64,000 nucleotides of DNA from Chloropicon primus (lineage: Eukaryota; Chlorophyta; Chloropicophyceae; Chloropicales; Chloropicaceae): the NCBI GenBank assembly GCA_023205875.1, contig CP060755.1, forward strand, positions 1,364,001-1,428,000, written 5' to 3'. This document shows, in pieces, positions 50,133-58,984 of the stretch; positions within the stretch are counted from its first letter, which is position 1; the number at the start of each line of letters is the position of its first letter. The notes beneath the pieces are model-generated. The model was not told the origin of the DNA. It was given only the letters and a program-made list of their open reading frames with translations, and did not search any database. The translations under genes were made by a program, and so were the position numbers.

Positions 50133-50954
50133 ATGAGGACGATGGTGGCAGGGGCGAGGAGCAGGGGCGCCTTTGCGAGTGCGGCGGGGGGTTCGAGGGT
50201 GGAGGCGAGGGTGCCTCCCCCGCGCGCGCTCTCGTCGAGGCGTCGCGCCAGGCGAGGAGACCCCGGGGTCGCAAGACCCGAAGGCGGTGGCGCAGAAGCT
50301 GGAAACAACCTCGGCAGCAGGGGGTTGGGGCTGACCCTTCGCGGGCCAGCGGGACGGGTACGAGGCTCCGTTGCCCGCCTGTCGGGTGAGGCGAGTGACG
50401 CGGAGACGGACAAGCCGGGCACCTCCTCCTCCACGGCGGAAATCCGCGGCGAGGGCGTCTCTTTGGAGGGTCTTAGCCCAGCCGAAGCAGTCAAGGCATC
50501 CAGAGCCGCAAAGGAGGAAGTGAGGTTCTCGGTGACGAAAGGGATCACGGAGGAGGACCTCCAGGCAATGCAGAAGTATGCCGAGAGCGAGGGCGTCGAG
50601 AGAATCTTTCGGGGCGCGCTTATAGAGGCGAGGCTCATCGAGTGGCCGGGGCCATCGGAGGTGAGTGGGAGGGTGGGATGGGAAGTTGCTTGCCCACAAC
50701 CCCGGACGAAAGAATACCCTAGAGCCTTCCTCTCTCTCTCTCCCTTTTTGCGCAAGTCGTCGCTTGTCTCGTTCGCCGTCTCTCCTTTCCTCGAGGCTGA
50801 CTGCGTTTTTGCTTTCTTCAAACTGTCCTCCGTTTCCTGTGAGAAGGCTCTTTTCACCACTCTGATTGTAATCGTTATGGTCGGTGGCAGTGCGGGGGTG
50901 CTGTTTCTGCTGAACTCTGTTTTGGCCAAAAGCGCAGAGCTGTTCTTTAAGTGA
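50133..50954 (+). CDS. SECE1: Plastid SecE, protein translocase subunit
   Basis: SecE is the small tail-anchored partner of SecY in the thylakoid Sec translocase. Exon 1 is 50133-50660, the intron 50661-50843 (183 bp, GTGAGT donor) and exon 2 50844-50954; 212 residues. The intron length is a multiple of three and has no in-frame stop, so the unspliced frame also stays open. Splicing is preferred because it joins ARLIEWPGPSE to KALFTTLIVIVMVGGSAG, giving the SecE signature I-x-WP-x(8)-TT-x-V at its correct spacing, followed by the single membrane helix and a short tail (LLNSVLAKSAELFFK). The first ~100 residues are Arg/Gly/Ser-rich, a long transit peptide plus linker. An alternative acceptor three bases downstream would drop the Lys only. 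Confidence 0.87.
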   Translation: MRTMVAGARSRGAFASAAGGSRVEARVPPPRALSSRRRARRGDPGVARPEGGGAEAGNNLGSRGLGLTLRGPAGRVRGSVARLSGEASDAETDKPGTSSSTAEIRGEGVSLEGLSPAEAVKASRAAKEEVRFSVTKGITEEDLQAMQKYAESEGVERIFRGALIEARLIEWPGPSEVSGRVGWEVACPQPRTKEYPRAFLSLSPFLRKSSLVSFAVSPFLEADCVFAFFKLSSVSCEKALFTTLIVIVMVGGSAGVLFLLNSVLAKSAELFFK

Positions 50955-51897
50955 GTGCGGGGCGAAAATGAGGTGGTGCGGGCGGGACACAAGGTGTAAT
51001 CGAACCTATTTGCCGGAAAACAACCATGCTTCTCCACCCTTTCTTCCTCCGAAAACACTCCGTGGGCTCCCTAATCCCTTCCTACATTTCTACCTCGAAC
51101 GAAAGACACCAGTCCCACCCGCAACACCCGTTTTCCCTGCAACACCCCTCCGCCGCCCAACAAGTTGTCTCACGACCACCGCCCTTGCTTTGTGCAAAGA
51201 AAGAGTGTGGGCCGTTTCCCAACAGTGTTCTTTTGCGATTCTTCGTACCAAGCCCTGCGAGATGAAGACCTTTTCCCGAGTGGCGATGCAAGGATGCAAG
51301 CAATCACTCGGCTCAATGCAAGCCGGCCTGCATTGAGTCCTGCCGTGGGACTCAACGTTTCCCTCCTCCTCCCCTTGGAAATTTCTTGGGGAGCCGAGAA
51401 GTCGTTCGGTGTCCCACTCGGCGGTTCCCGCGCAAAACTCCTTTCAAAGTCTTGATAACAAAAACAAAAGCATCTTTACGAATAGATTCCTTTCGGCCAC
51501 GTTTTCTTTTCATTTGTTGCAACCAAAGGAATCAATTGGAAAGACTTAATTCAATGTGACATAGATCTTTGGTAACCACCAACCTCATCGCCAAGTCACC
51601 GCCAAGTCATCGCCAAGTCACCACGAACCGTCAAACCTCGTCTTTACGTTTCTTTTTAACTTTGCATTTTAATATACTATTAATACCCTGGTATCGTATT
51701 GCAAAAGAAAGAATATGTAATAGAACAAATCCTTGCACACAACTTGCAGACCACGACACACAGGAGGAGGATAATACTTGTAAAGAGGTAAAAGGTTCGC
51801 GAGAAGGACGATGAGGACGCCAGGGCGAGGGCATCGGGCCGGCAAGGCGAGGAGTCTGTGAGTCTGTGACCACAAGTTGTTGTCGACAACCAAACTG
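50955..51897. other. Longest gene-free stretch; contains a potentially structured segment
   Basis: No reading frame here looks coding. The left part (to about 51450) is moderately GC-rich and holds a dense set of complementary arms at 51307-51422 (see next entry). The right part is AT-rich and has three copies of a CGCCAAGTCA unit at about 51589-51621. It includes the upstream region of the methyltransferase gene. Confidence 0.55.
51307..51422 (+). ncRNA. Candidate structured RNA or cis-regulatory element with alternative pairings
   Basis: Perfect complementary arms are: CTCGGCTC (51307-51314) with GAGCCGAG (51391-51398); CTCAATGCA (51312-51320) with TGCATTGAG (51329-51337); TTGAGTCC (51333-51340) with GGACTCAA (51348-51355); CTCCCC (51369-51374) with GGGGAG (51388-51393); GCCGAG (51393-51398) with CTCGGC (51417-51422); and GTGGGAC (51345-51351) with GTCCCAC (51411-51417). 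Several are mutually exclusive. No known RNA family motif was recognised. Strand and expression are unknown; the plus strand is given because flanking genes are on it. Confidence 0.35.
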
Positions 51898-53025
51898 ATG
51901 GGATTCTCGGGGAAGAAGATGAGTCGAGAATGGGATGGAGTTGTAACCGAAGTGGAGGATGTAAGGTACTTTGCAGGGTACTCCACCTTGGAAAGGCAGT
52001 TGACTTTGCTCTCGGACCGGATACGGATCTCTTCGTACAATGCGGCGATTCTTGGGAACGCCGATAACTTCGCGGGGAGGGTTGTCCTGGATGTGGGTTG
52101 CGGGACGGGAATCCTCTCCGCCATTGCGGCAAGGGCCGGTGCGAAGAAAGTATACGCCGTGGAAGCCACGGATGCTGTTGAGTTTGCCAAGAAACTCATG
52201 GTCGCTAACAACTTAGATGACGTCGTCACGGTCTACCACAACACTGTAGAAAAGCTGGAGCTTCCCGAGAAGGTGGACATCATAGTGTCCGAGTTCATGG
52301 GCAACTTTTTGCTACGAGAATCTGTGATGGACAGCGTCTTGTTCGCCAGGGACAAGTTCCTGAAGAGCGACGGGGCCATGTACCCGTCGCATTGCAAGAT
52401 GTTCTTCGCCCCCGTCTATTCTGAGAGGCTTGCAGAGGATGTGTGGGACACTTACCACAGAAATCTGAAGAGCTGGGAAGTTGCAGCAGAGGTGGTGTTC
52501 GACTTGGCCGGGTTTGACATCAAGTCCTTGGCGGGCGAGTACGAGGATTCCCTCACAACAGGCTTGCGCTCGAGCTTTGGTGTCGAGGTCGAGCCTCCAG
52601 AGATGTTGGGGCCAGCGGTGGTTGTCAAGGAGATCGATATGCTGACTACAACTTTCGAGGACGTGAAGCAGGTGAAGAAAAGCTTTGAACTGAAGATTGA
52701 TCACTGCGTAGATCAGAAGCCTCCTAAGCTCAACATGTTCGCGGGCTGGTTCTCCGCCTCTTTCAAAGGCTCTCCCTTCGCGCCTTCTTTGGTGGAGGTC
52801 AACTGCAACAACAGCCCGCTTAACGAAGACACCCACTGGGGTCAGGAAGGGTTTCTTGTGCGTGAACCCCTGGACTTGACCAACGTGGACAAAATCCTTT
52901 GCGAAATTGACATGTCACGAACAGAGAAGAACTGGCGGATGTACGACGTCCGTGTCACGCACCAAACTTGCTCCACTGATGGAAAGTTAGGTCCGCAGTT
53001 GTCCACGTTATATACCTTATGTTAA
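51898..53025 (+). CDS. Type I-like protein arginine methyltransferase
   Basis: PRMTs transfer methyl groups from S-adenosylmethionine to arginine in histones and RNA-binding proteins. The protein is 375 residues from the ATG at 51898 (a second ATG is at 51919). The SAM-binding region is clear: YFAGYSTLERQLTLLSDRIR, VVLDVGCGTGILSAIAARAG (motif I) and AKKVYAVEAT (post-I). The double-E loop reads SEFMGNFLLRES, keeping both glutamates, but the usual SE-W/P-MG-Y residues are changed. The THW loop is intact in NEDTHWGQEGF. The C-terminal beta barrel has NMFAGWFSASFKGSPFAPS. It is probably active; which of the plant PRMT groups it belongs to is not decided. The Gly-rich RGG tails of the DDX5-like protein are the type of substrate such enzymes modify. 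Confidence 0.9.
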   Translation: MGFSGKKMSREWDGVVTEVEDVRYFAGYSTLERQLTLLSDRIRISSYNAAILGNADNFAGRVVLDVGCGTGILSAIAARAGAKKVYAVEATDAVEFAKKLMVANNLDDVVTVYHNTVEKLELPEKVDIIVSEFMGNFLLRESVMDSVLFARDKFLKSDGAMYPSHCKMFFAPVYSERLAEDVWDTYHRNLKSWEVAAEVVFDLAGFDIKSLAGEYEDSLTTGLRSSFGVEVEPPEMLGPAVVVKEIDMLTTTFEDVKQVKKSFELKIDHCVDQKPPKLNMFAGWFSASFKGSPFAPSLVEVNCNNSPLNEDTHWGQEGFLVREPLDLTNVDKILCEIDMSRTEKNWRMYDVRVTHQTCSTDGKLGPQLSTLYTLC

Positions 53026-53260
53026 GTGGAAGCCAGATAGAGTCAGAGGCCGCATTATTCACTGATCTGCTACGTCTCGTAACCAGCTTAAGCGTTGTAA
53101 TGTACAGCATTGTTAAGGGAACTCCACCCAGGTTCCCTTCCCTGGATGGACTTCCCTCCTCCGCTCCTCTTCGTTCACCTACCCCCCCGGAGGAGCCGAG
53201 GATCTGAGGAGCCGAGGATCGAGGGGAGAGAGAGGAGAAGGAGGTGGGGAGGAGGTGAAG

Positions 53261-54676
53261 ATGGGCTCCAAGGCGGAGTCCGTCTCGGGCGGAGTCCCTC
53301 GCTTTGATCCGGAGGGTACCGTGGCGATCGTTGGAGCTGGGCTAGCAGGCCTCCAAGCGGCTCGGGTGCTGAAAGATGTCGTGCGGAACGTCGTAGTGGT
53401 CGAGGCCTCGGACTGCTTGGGTGGCAGAGTGAAGCAGGTCAGTGGCCTGGTCCCTTGGTCGCTGCAGCTCGGGCCGGAGTTCATCCACGGGAGCGAGAAC
53501 AGTGTCCTCATGAAGATGGTCGACAATTGGGGTTGGAAGACCAGAGAGCTGGAGTGGCCTGACAAGTATTACTTTGCAGACACGAAGACTTCCTGCAGCA
53601 GTGAGGACGAGACGAAAGAGGTCGAAAGGGTTCACCACTTTTTCGAGGACATACTCAAAGTCGAGGGCGAAGATGGCGCGAGCGTGAAGGACGCGATGGC
53701 GAAGGCGGGGGCTAGCAGGAAGGAGATCGAGATAGCGGAGGTTTGCTACGCGAATGACTTCGGGACTTCGCTCGACAAGATGGGCATCCCAGAGTTGAAG
53801 CGGGAGAAGTTGAGCTGGACATACGGGGAAAAGTACCTGATACTCGACAGACCCTTGAGCTGCTTGATAAACAACTTAGCCGCGGGCATTGATGTGCGGA
53901 TAAAGTGGCAAGCGAAGAGGATTGAGTACGCGAGCTCCATAGACAAGGGGACGAGCTTGGTGACACCACGCTCGAAGGGTATCAAAAGGTGTTCTATAGT
54001 CAATCAGCAGGGGGAGAGGCTGCAGTGCGACGCCGTTATTGTCACTGTTCCGCTGACGATATTGCAGGATGGAGACATAACTTTCTCGCCGCCCCTTCCA
54101 CTGGCTAAGCGTGGAGCCATCTCGAGAATTGCGATGTCGACAGCAGTAAAGGTTGTCTTGGTGTTCGCATCCCGGTTCTGGCCGGAGAGCTTCTGGGACG
54201 CTTGCTGCCCTTACGGATTCCTTCCCGAGATCTGGGCCACGAAGTACGACAGCCCTCGATCGTCTGACGAGCTCGCGGGAAGGGTTGCCATGGTTGGCTT
54301 CGTTTGCGGGGATAGGGCCAAGAGGATGGCAGAGATGCCCGAGGATGAGATCGTTTCTTCCTCTCTCGCACAGCTGGACGAGATGTTTGGTTCTAGAGTC
54401 GAAGAAAGACCCGCCAGCTCGGCATTTTTGTCGTACTATATCAAGAACTGGTCTGAAGAACCGTTCATCAGGGGAGCCTACAGTTATCCATGTAAAGCAA
54501 AGGAGGGCGACCGGGGGCTTTTGAGAAAATCGGTAGGCTCCCTCTTTTTCGCAGGAGAGGCCACCCATGAAGGCGTGAACCCGTGCATGCAGGGTGCGCT
54601 AGAGACTGGGCAGCTTGCGGCACAGGACGTACTGAAGACTTTTCAGGTCGGGGGGAACAACTTGGGCAAGCTCTAA
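53261..54676 (+). CDS. Polyamine oxidase-like flavin amine oxidase
   Basis: FAD-dependent amine oxidases of this group oxidise spermine or spermidine or their acetylated forms. The protein has 471 residues from the ATG at 53261. The N-terminal dinucleotide-binding fold is VAIVGAGLAGLQAARVLKD followed by VVVVEASDCLGGRVKQV. Then LQLGPEFIHGSENSVL and a substrate domain follow. VIVTVPLTILQDGDITFSPP is the typical amine-oxidase segment, and the C-terminal FAD motif is SLFFAGEATHEGVNPCMQGA followed by LETGQLAAQDVL. No signal peptide is visible, and the extreme C-terminus GKL is only a weak match to a peroxisomal signal. A related LSD1-type demethylase is less likely because no SWIRM or tower region is present. 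Convergent with the H+-ATPase gene. Confidence 0.9.
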   Translation: MGSKAESVSGGVPRFDPEGTVAIVGAGLAGLQAARVLKDVVRNVVVVEASDCLGGRVKQVSGLVPWSLQLGPEFIHGSENSVLMKMVDNWGWKTRELEWPDKYYFADTKTSCSSEDETKEVERVHHFFEDILKVEGEDGASVKDAMAKAGASRKEIEIAEVCYANDFGTSLDKMGIPELKREKLSWTYGEKYLILDRPLSCLINNLAAGIDVRIKWQAKRIEYASSIDKGTSLVTPRSKGIKRCSIVNQQGERLQCDAVIVTVPLTILQDGDITFSPPLPLAKRGAISRIAMSTAVKVVLVFASRFWPESFWDACCPYGFLPEIWATKYDSPRSSDELAGRVAMVGFVCGDRAKRMAEMPEDEIVSSSLAQLDEMFGSRVEERPASSAFLSYYIKNWSEEPFIRGAYSYPCKAKEGDRGLLRKSVGSLFFAGEATHEGVNPCMQGALETGQLAAQDVLKTFQVGGNNLGKL

Positions 54677-54759
54677 ATGTTTTTAAATTTTTTTTTGCTT
54701 CCCCTCAGGCTCAGGAGGTAAAAATCACCAAACCTTGTCTTGTCATGTCATGATGCCTT

Positions 54760-57582
54760 CTATTTCAAAGCATCCTTCAAGGCTCGGACCTTGGACTCAA
54801 GCTTGCTGAGCTCGGACAGTATCTCAGACGAGGACATGGACTTGTATTTCTGCGACGCGTCCTCCTCGAGCTGCAGAGCAGTTGACTTTCCGGTCACTCT
54901 CACGCTGGCCTTCATGAGGGACTCGCCTCTCATGACGCTCTCGTGGGTGAGGGCACGCCTGTTGTCCCTCTTCATGACAACCTTCTCCTTCTTCGCCATC
55001 AGCCCTTGGTGGTGTGCCTCGGAACCGATGTTCATCTTGTAGAGGGTCCAGTAAGTGATAGCCTTGATGATGTCTTGAAGGAAGAACCAGACCAAACAGT
55101 AGGCCCAGACGAAGCCGATCCACTTCCAGGTCAACGACTTCATCTCGGGCAAATCGAGGATGTCATCCCAGTAGTGGGAAAGAACTGTGCTGGCGCCCAT
55201 GGCGACCATTGCGGCAATTCCCAAGTGGTAGCTTGGCAGGCGGCTGAAGAAAGCTCCGGTGGTCCTCGCCGCAAAGACTGTGAGGAAGTCGGAAAGAGAC
55301 ACCTTGAGGTAAATCATCGTGCAGACTTGCCCGTAGTCAAGCTCCGACATTCCAAACTTCTTCAAGATGCTGGTAGGCTCGTTGGTATTGAGACCCCAGT
55401 ACAGCAGCAGAAGGGAGGAGACAACGGCGACGCCTCCGAGAACGACAGCGACCACGAAAATTTCAGTGAAGTGCCATTTTTCAGGAGTGTGGCTCGGCTT
55501 CACGTGGTCATAGGCGATGGAGATGATGCACCCATCGTTCAAGATCGTGATCACCACAAGCGCAATCACAGGGAGCTTGAAGTACAGATGGTCCTCAAAT
55601 CCAAAAGTGTTTGGATGGATCGCGAGAATCGCGAAGAAGAAGAAGGAGAGCAGCTGCAGGGTACACGCAATCCTGTAGATGACGTAGTTCTTCATCCTCT
55701 GGAAGATTTCCCTCGCGTACAGAATCGCAGTAACAATCGTGGAGAGTCCAGGGGCAGTGAGCACGATGTCCGCCGCAGCTTGCGCTGCATCAGTAGCCCC
55801 TTCGACGGCGATACCAATGTCTCCCCTCTTGAGGGCAGGCGCATCGTTGACTCCGTCCCCGGTCATTCCCACAACCCACCCCCTCTGGCGAAGAATCTCG
55901 ATGATGGTGAACTTGTGGTCAGGATAAACCTGCGCGAACCCATCGGCGTTCTCCACGAGACCCCCGTAGTTGGCACCAAGGGACTTGTCTCCCATGGATT
56001 CCGCGCCTGGTAAGTTCTCAGGGGTCAAGACGGACATTCCCATTCCAAGGACTCTGCAAGTCTCAATGGCGATCGTCTGCTGGTCTCCGGTGATCATCTT
56101 GACGTCAATGCCATAGTCGTAAGCCTTCTCGATCGTCGCCCTCGTGTCAGGGCGAGGGGGGTCAAGAAAGGTGAGGATTCCAAGAAGCTGCCACTGCCCC
56201 TGCTCGTTGGTGCGGGCCACGGCCAGGCCTCGAATGCCGCGCGAAGCCAGCTCCATGATCTTCGCGTCCACCGAGGCCCCAATCTGGGCCTTGTTGTGGC
56301 ACTTGTCGAGGACAACCTGCGGCGCGCCCTTCATCACCTTGAAGACGTACCCGTTCTCGTCCTTGAGGGTCGCCTCCGTGTACTTGGTGGAGGGATCGAA
56401 GGGCTCGTACTCGATCTGCTCGAACCTATCGAGCGGCTTGAGGGGGATCGCCTTCAAGACGAGGGTGTCGATGGCGTCCTTCGCGGGCTCCCTCCACTTG
56501 GCGGCGAGGCAGGCGGCCTCGAGGACGTCCAGTCTGGTGATTCCCGCCGTCCACATGGGAAGGTCGTCCTGCAACTCCATCTTGTTCATGGTCAGCGTCC
56601 CGGTCTTGTCGGAGCAGAGCATGTTCATGGAGGCCAGCTCCTCGATGGAGGTGAGCCTGGACACGATGGCCTTCTCCTCGGCGAGCATCCTGCACCCGAG
56701 GGCCATCGTGGAGGTGCACACCACCTGCATGGCGATCGGGATGGACGCGATCAGCAGGACCACCGCGAAGGCGATGGCCTGCAGGACGTCCTCCCCGTTC
56801 AGCAGGAGGTACCCGAGAACGATGCCGGTGAGCACGAAGCTCACGCACAGCAGCCCGAAGGTGATCTGGAGGATGACCTTCTGGAAATGGCCCTGCTCGT
56901 CCACGGAGGCGATCATCGCGGCGGTCTTGCCGAAGAAGGTCTCCCCGCCGGTCGCCGTCACGATGGCCTCGATCTCCCCCCTCGTCACGTTGGAGCCCAT
57001 CTTGGCGCTGTCCCCGTTGGACAGGGTCACGGGGAGGGACTCCCCCGTGAGCGCGGCCTGATCGACCTGGATCGGCTTGCCCTCGCAGACCTCGCAGTCC
57101 GCGGGGACGGCCGCGCCCGCCGCGAGGGTCACGCGGTCGCCGGGCACCAGGAGGGTGGCCTCCATCTTCCTGTGCTGTCCGTTTCGGATGACCTGGCACT
57201 CGGGCTTCAGGGCGTTCTTCAGGGCGGCCACAGCGTTCCCCGCCTTCCAGTCCTCGAACCACCCGACCGTGCTGTTCAGGATCTGGAGGGTCAGCAGCAC
57301 GAAGAAGTCCGGCCAGTCCTTGATGATCGCCTCGATGCCGATCGCGATCCAGATCATGATCGCCATCGGGGAGAGGAAGGACATCACAAGCTTGAGCAGC
57401 GGGTTGTCCTTCTTCTCCGCCAGCATGTTCGGCCCGAACTTCTCAAGCCTCCTCTCCGCCTCCTCCTCCGTCAGGCCTTGGGGGCCTGTCTTGAACAACA
57501 TGCTCTTGGGCACGCCGCAGTAGTACGCGTCGTCCTGGGCGGACTCCGAGGCCCCCGCTGGGAGCAGAGGCGCGGAACTCAT
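54760..57582 (-). CDS. PMA: Plasma-membrane H+-ATPase, P-type IIIA
   Basis: P3A ATPases pump protons out of the cell and energise secondary transport. The protein has 940 residues from the ATG at 57582; frame upstream lacks an ATG. Ten membrane helices are expected. The phosphorylation site is Asp about 325 in CSDKTGTLTMNKME, the actuator motif is LTGES near residue 180, and the hinge GMTGDGVNDAPALKRGDIGI is present. Features specific to H+ pumps include the N-terminal LLKLVMSFLSPMAIMIWIAI helices and ATGGETFFGKTA. The C-terminus is a helical, Lys/Glu-rich stretch ending in RALKDALK; it lacks the Tyr-Thr-Val end that binds 14-3-3 in land plants, so regulation probably differs. No intron is needed. 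Confidence 0.97.
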   Translation of the reverse strand: MSSAPLLPAGASESAQDDAYYCGVPKSMLFKTGPQGLTEEEAERRLEKFGPNMLAEKKDNPLLKLVMSFLSPMAIMIWIAIGIEAIIKDWPDFFVLLTLQILNSTVGWFEDWKAGNAVAALKNALKPECQVIRNGQHRKMEATLLVPGDRVTLAAGAAVPADCEVCEGKPIQVDQAALTGESLPVTLSNGDSAKMGSNVTRGEIEAIVTATGGETFFGKTAAMIASVDEQGHFQKVILQITFGLLCVSFVLTGIVLGYLLLNGEDVLQAIAFAVVLLIASIPIAMQVVCTSTMALGCRMLAEEKAIVSRLTSIEELASMNMLCSDKTGTLTMNKMELQDDLPMWTAGITRLDVLEAACLAAKWREPAKDAIDTLVLKAIPLKPLDRFEQIEYEPFDPSTKYTEATLKDENGYVFKVMKGAPQVVLDKCHNKAQIGASVDAKIMELASRGIRGLAVARTNEQGQWQLLGILTFLDPPRPDTRATIEKAYDYGIDVKMITGDQQTIAIETCRVLGMGMSVLTPENLPGAESMGDKSLGANYGGLVENADGFAQVYPDHKFTIIEILRQRGWVVGMTGDGVNDAPALKRGDIGIAVEGATDAAQAAADIVLTAPGLSTIVTAILYAREIFQRMKNYVIYRIACTLQLLSFFFFAILAIHPNTFGFEDHLYFKLPVIALVVITILNDGCIISIAYDHVKPSHTPEKWHFTEIFVVAVVLGGVAVVSSLLLLYWGLNTNEPTSILKKFGMSELDYGQVCTMIYLKVSLSDFLTVFAARTTGAFFSRLPSYHLGIAAMVAMGASTVLSHYWDDILDLPEMKSLTWKWIGFVWAYCLVWFFLQDIIKAITYWTLYKMNIGSEAHHQGLMAKKEKVVMKRDNRRALTHESVMRGESLMKASVRVTGKSTALQLEEDASQKYKSMSSSEILSELSKLESKVRALKDALK

Positions 57583-57932
57583 CGCGGACGAGGTCAGCGA
57601 GAAACAAATGCGAAGCGCGAACGCGAAGAAAACAAGAAGGCGACGACGGTCGCCAAGAACTGGAACGATGGACGACGACGGTCGACGTTCCCCTCGTGGT
57701 TTCTGGTCACGCCTCTGGTCTCTGTACAAGAAACCCTAATGGAATATCCGTGACCTCACTCGAAGAAAATAAAACTCCTCATTGAGAGGGGCAAATCCCA
57801 ATTCATTCGGTTATTGATTGAGGTCCTCCGTAACGCCTGTGGTGTGGGGTCGGTCTCGGCTTGGCAGAGAGACTGTGGGGCGCGACACGGCGAACGACGA
57901 CGGACGACGAGAAGAAGACAAACACACACACG
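57583..57932. promoter_or_regulatory. Divergent intergenic region, H+-ATPase / ShKT-like gene
   Basis: No gene is seen in these 350 bp. A short AC run lies just before the right-hand start (about 57920-57931). Upstream in-frame sequence of both genes is open but has no credible ATG. Confidence 0.5.
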
Positions 57933-58778
57933 ATGAGGCATCCTAACAAGGCGATTGCGACGTTGGTGGCGGCGGCTTTGCTGCTGGGGACCGCCCGCGC
58001 GGAGGGCTTCAGGGCTAAGGACGACGAGATCGTGCCCTCCGACTCCGTGCTGGTCAACGCCACCGCCTCGCCCACCAACGCCTCGTGCGCGGACGACCTG
58101 TGGGACGATCCGAGCACGACGTGCGAGGAGCACAAGGAGTGGGGCCAGTGCTTCGAGGACTTCATGATCAAGAAGGGCCAGAACGAGGAGAACGATGTGG
58201 TCGGCGTGCTCTCATACTGCGCCAGAACCTGCGGGCGCTGCCCCGGGGACGTGTGGGACCCCGCCCTGTACTTCGAGAGGACCGGGGGGAGAAGCCTGTA
58301 CCTCGGGGAGGACGCCCTGGTCGAGGGCTGCAGGAACGAGGAGGGGCTGACCTGCGAGGTCGAGGTCGAGACTGCGGAGCCCGTGGAGCCCGCGGAGGCG
58401 GAGCCCGCCGAGACCACCGCGGGGGGGGGCTGCGGCTTCTCCACCGGGAGGCCGGAGTACTCCATCCCCGGGGGCAAGTCGGAGGACGAGTGCAGGGCGA
58501 ACTTCGCGAGCCTGGGGGACCTGAGAGGCCTCCAGTCGGACACCAGCATCATGTCGTGCGTCACGAGCTACGGCTCCCAGTGCTGCAGCGGGGTCAACAG
58601 GTACTTGGGGAAGGGCTCGGGGCTGCACGGGTGCGCCTGCAAGACGAATCTGCTGAACGAGGTCTTGGGAATGGTGCCCTCGTTCGCCAGGCCAATCTTG
58701 CAGGGCGCGATCAGCGCCTGCAACGTTCCGACCGTCGCGAACGGCCAGTGCAAAGCCGCCGAGTGCCGCAGGAAGTGA
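57933..58778 (+). CDS. Secreted cysteine-rich protein with an ShKT-like domain
   Basis: The 281-residue protein starts with a signal peptide (RHPNKAIATLVAAALLLGTA, cleavage likely after ARA). A region near residues 50-100 has an ShKT-like six-cysteine pattern: CADDLWDDPSTTCEEHKEWG, QCFEDFMIKKGQ and SYCARTCGRC. ShKT modules are common in algal secreted enzymes and wall proteins and do not by themselves mean toxicity. An acidic, Pro/Glu-rich linker (VEPAEAEPAET) leads to a second cysteine-rich part (MSCVTSYGSQCCSGVNRYLG, GLHGCACKTNLLNEV and FARPILQGAISACNVP) that I do not recognise. No enzyme domain or membrane anchor follows. It is probably extracellular or in the wall. Confidence 0.78.
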   Translation: MRHPNKAIATLVAAALLLGTARAEGFRAKDDEIVPSDSVLVNATASPTNASCADDLWDDPSTTCEEHKEWGQCFEDFMIKKGQNEENDVVGVLSYCARTCGRCPGDVWDPALYFERTGGRSLYLGEDALVEGCRNEEGLTCEVEVETAEPVEPAEAEPAETTAGGGCGFSTGRPEYSIPGGKSEDECRANFASLGDLRGLQSDTSIMSCVTSYGSQCCSGVNRYLGKGSGLHGCACKTNLLNEVLGMVPSFARPILQGAISACNVPTVANGQCKAAECRRK

Positions 58779-58984
58779 TCGGCGGGGAAGGAGAGAGGAC
58801 CAAGAAGTGCATGGTTGCCCACGGAGAACGGGAAGGCAAAATCGCGACGAAGAGAGGGAGTTGGAGCGTTGCGCGTTTCGCATCATCGCCTAATGCGTTG
58901 TCTGCTGGAAATAGTAGTGCTTGCAAACCAAACAACAACAACAAAAAAGCAAAAAACGTTATTCTTCTCCGCTCCCGCCCTGAG

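Noticed and set aside
57933-58778. Toxin gene because of the ShKT-like cysteine pattern
   Set aside because: ShKT modules are widespread in ordinary secreted algal proteins; nothing else here suggests a toxin.
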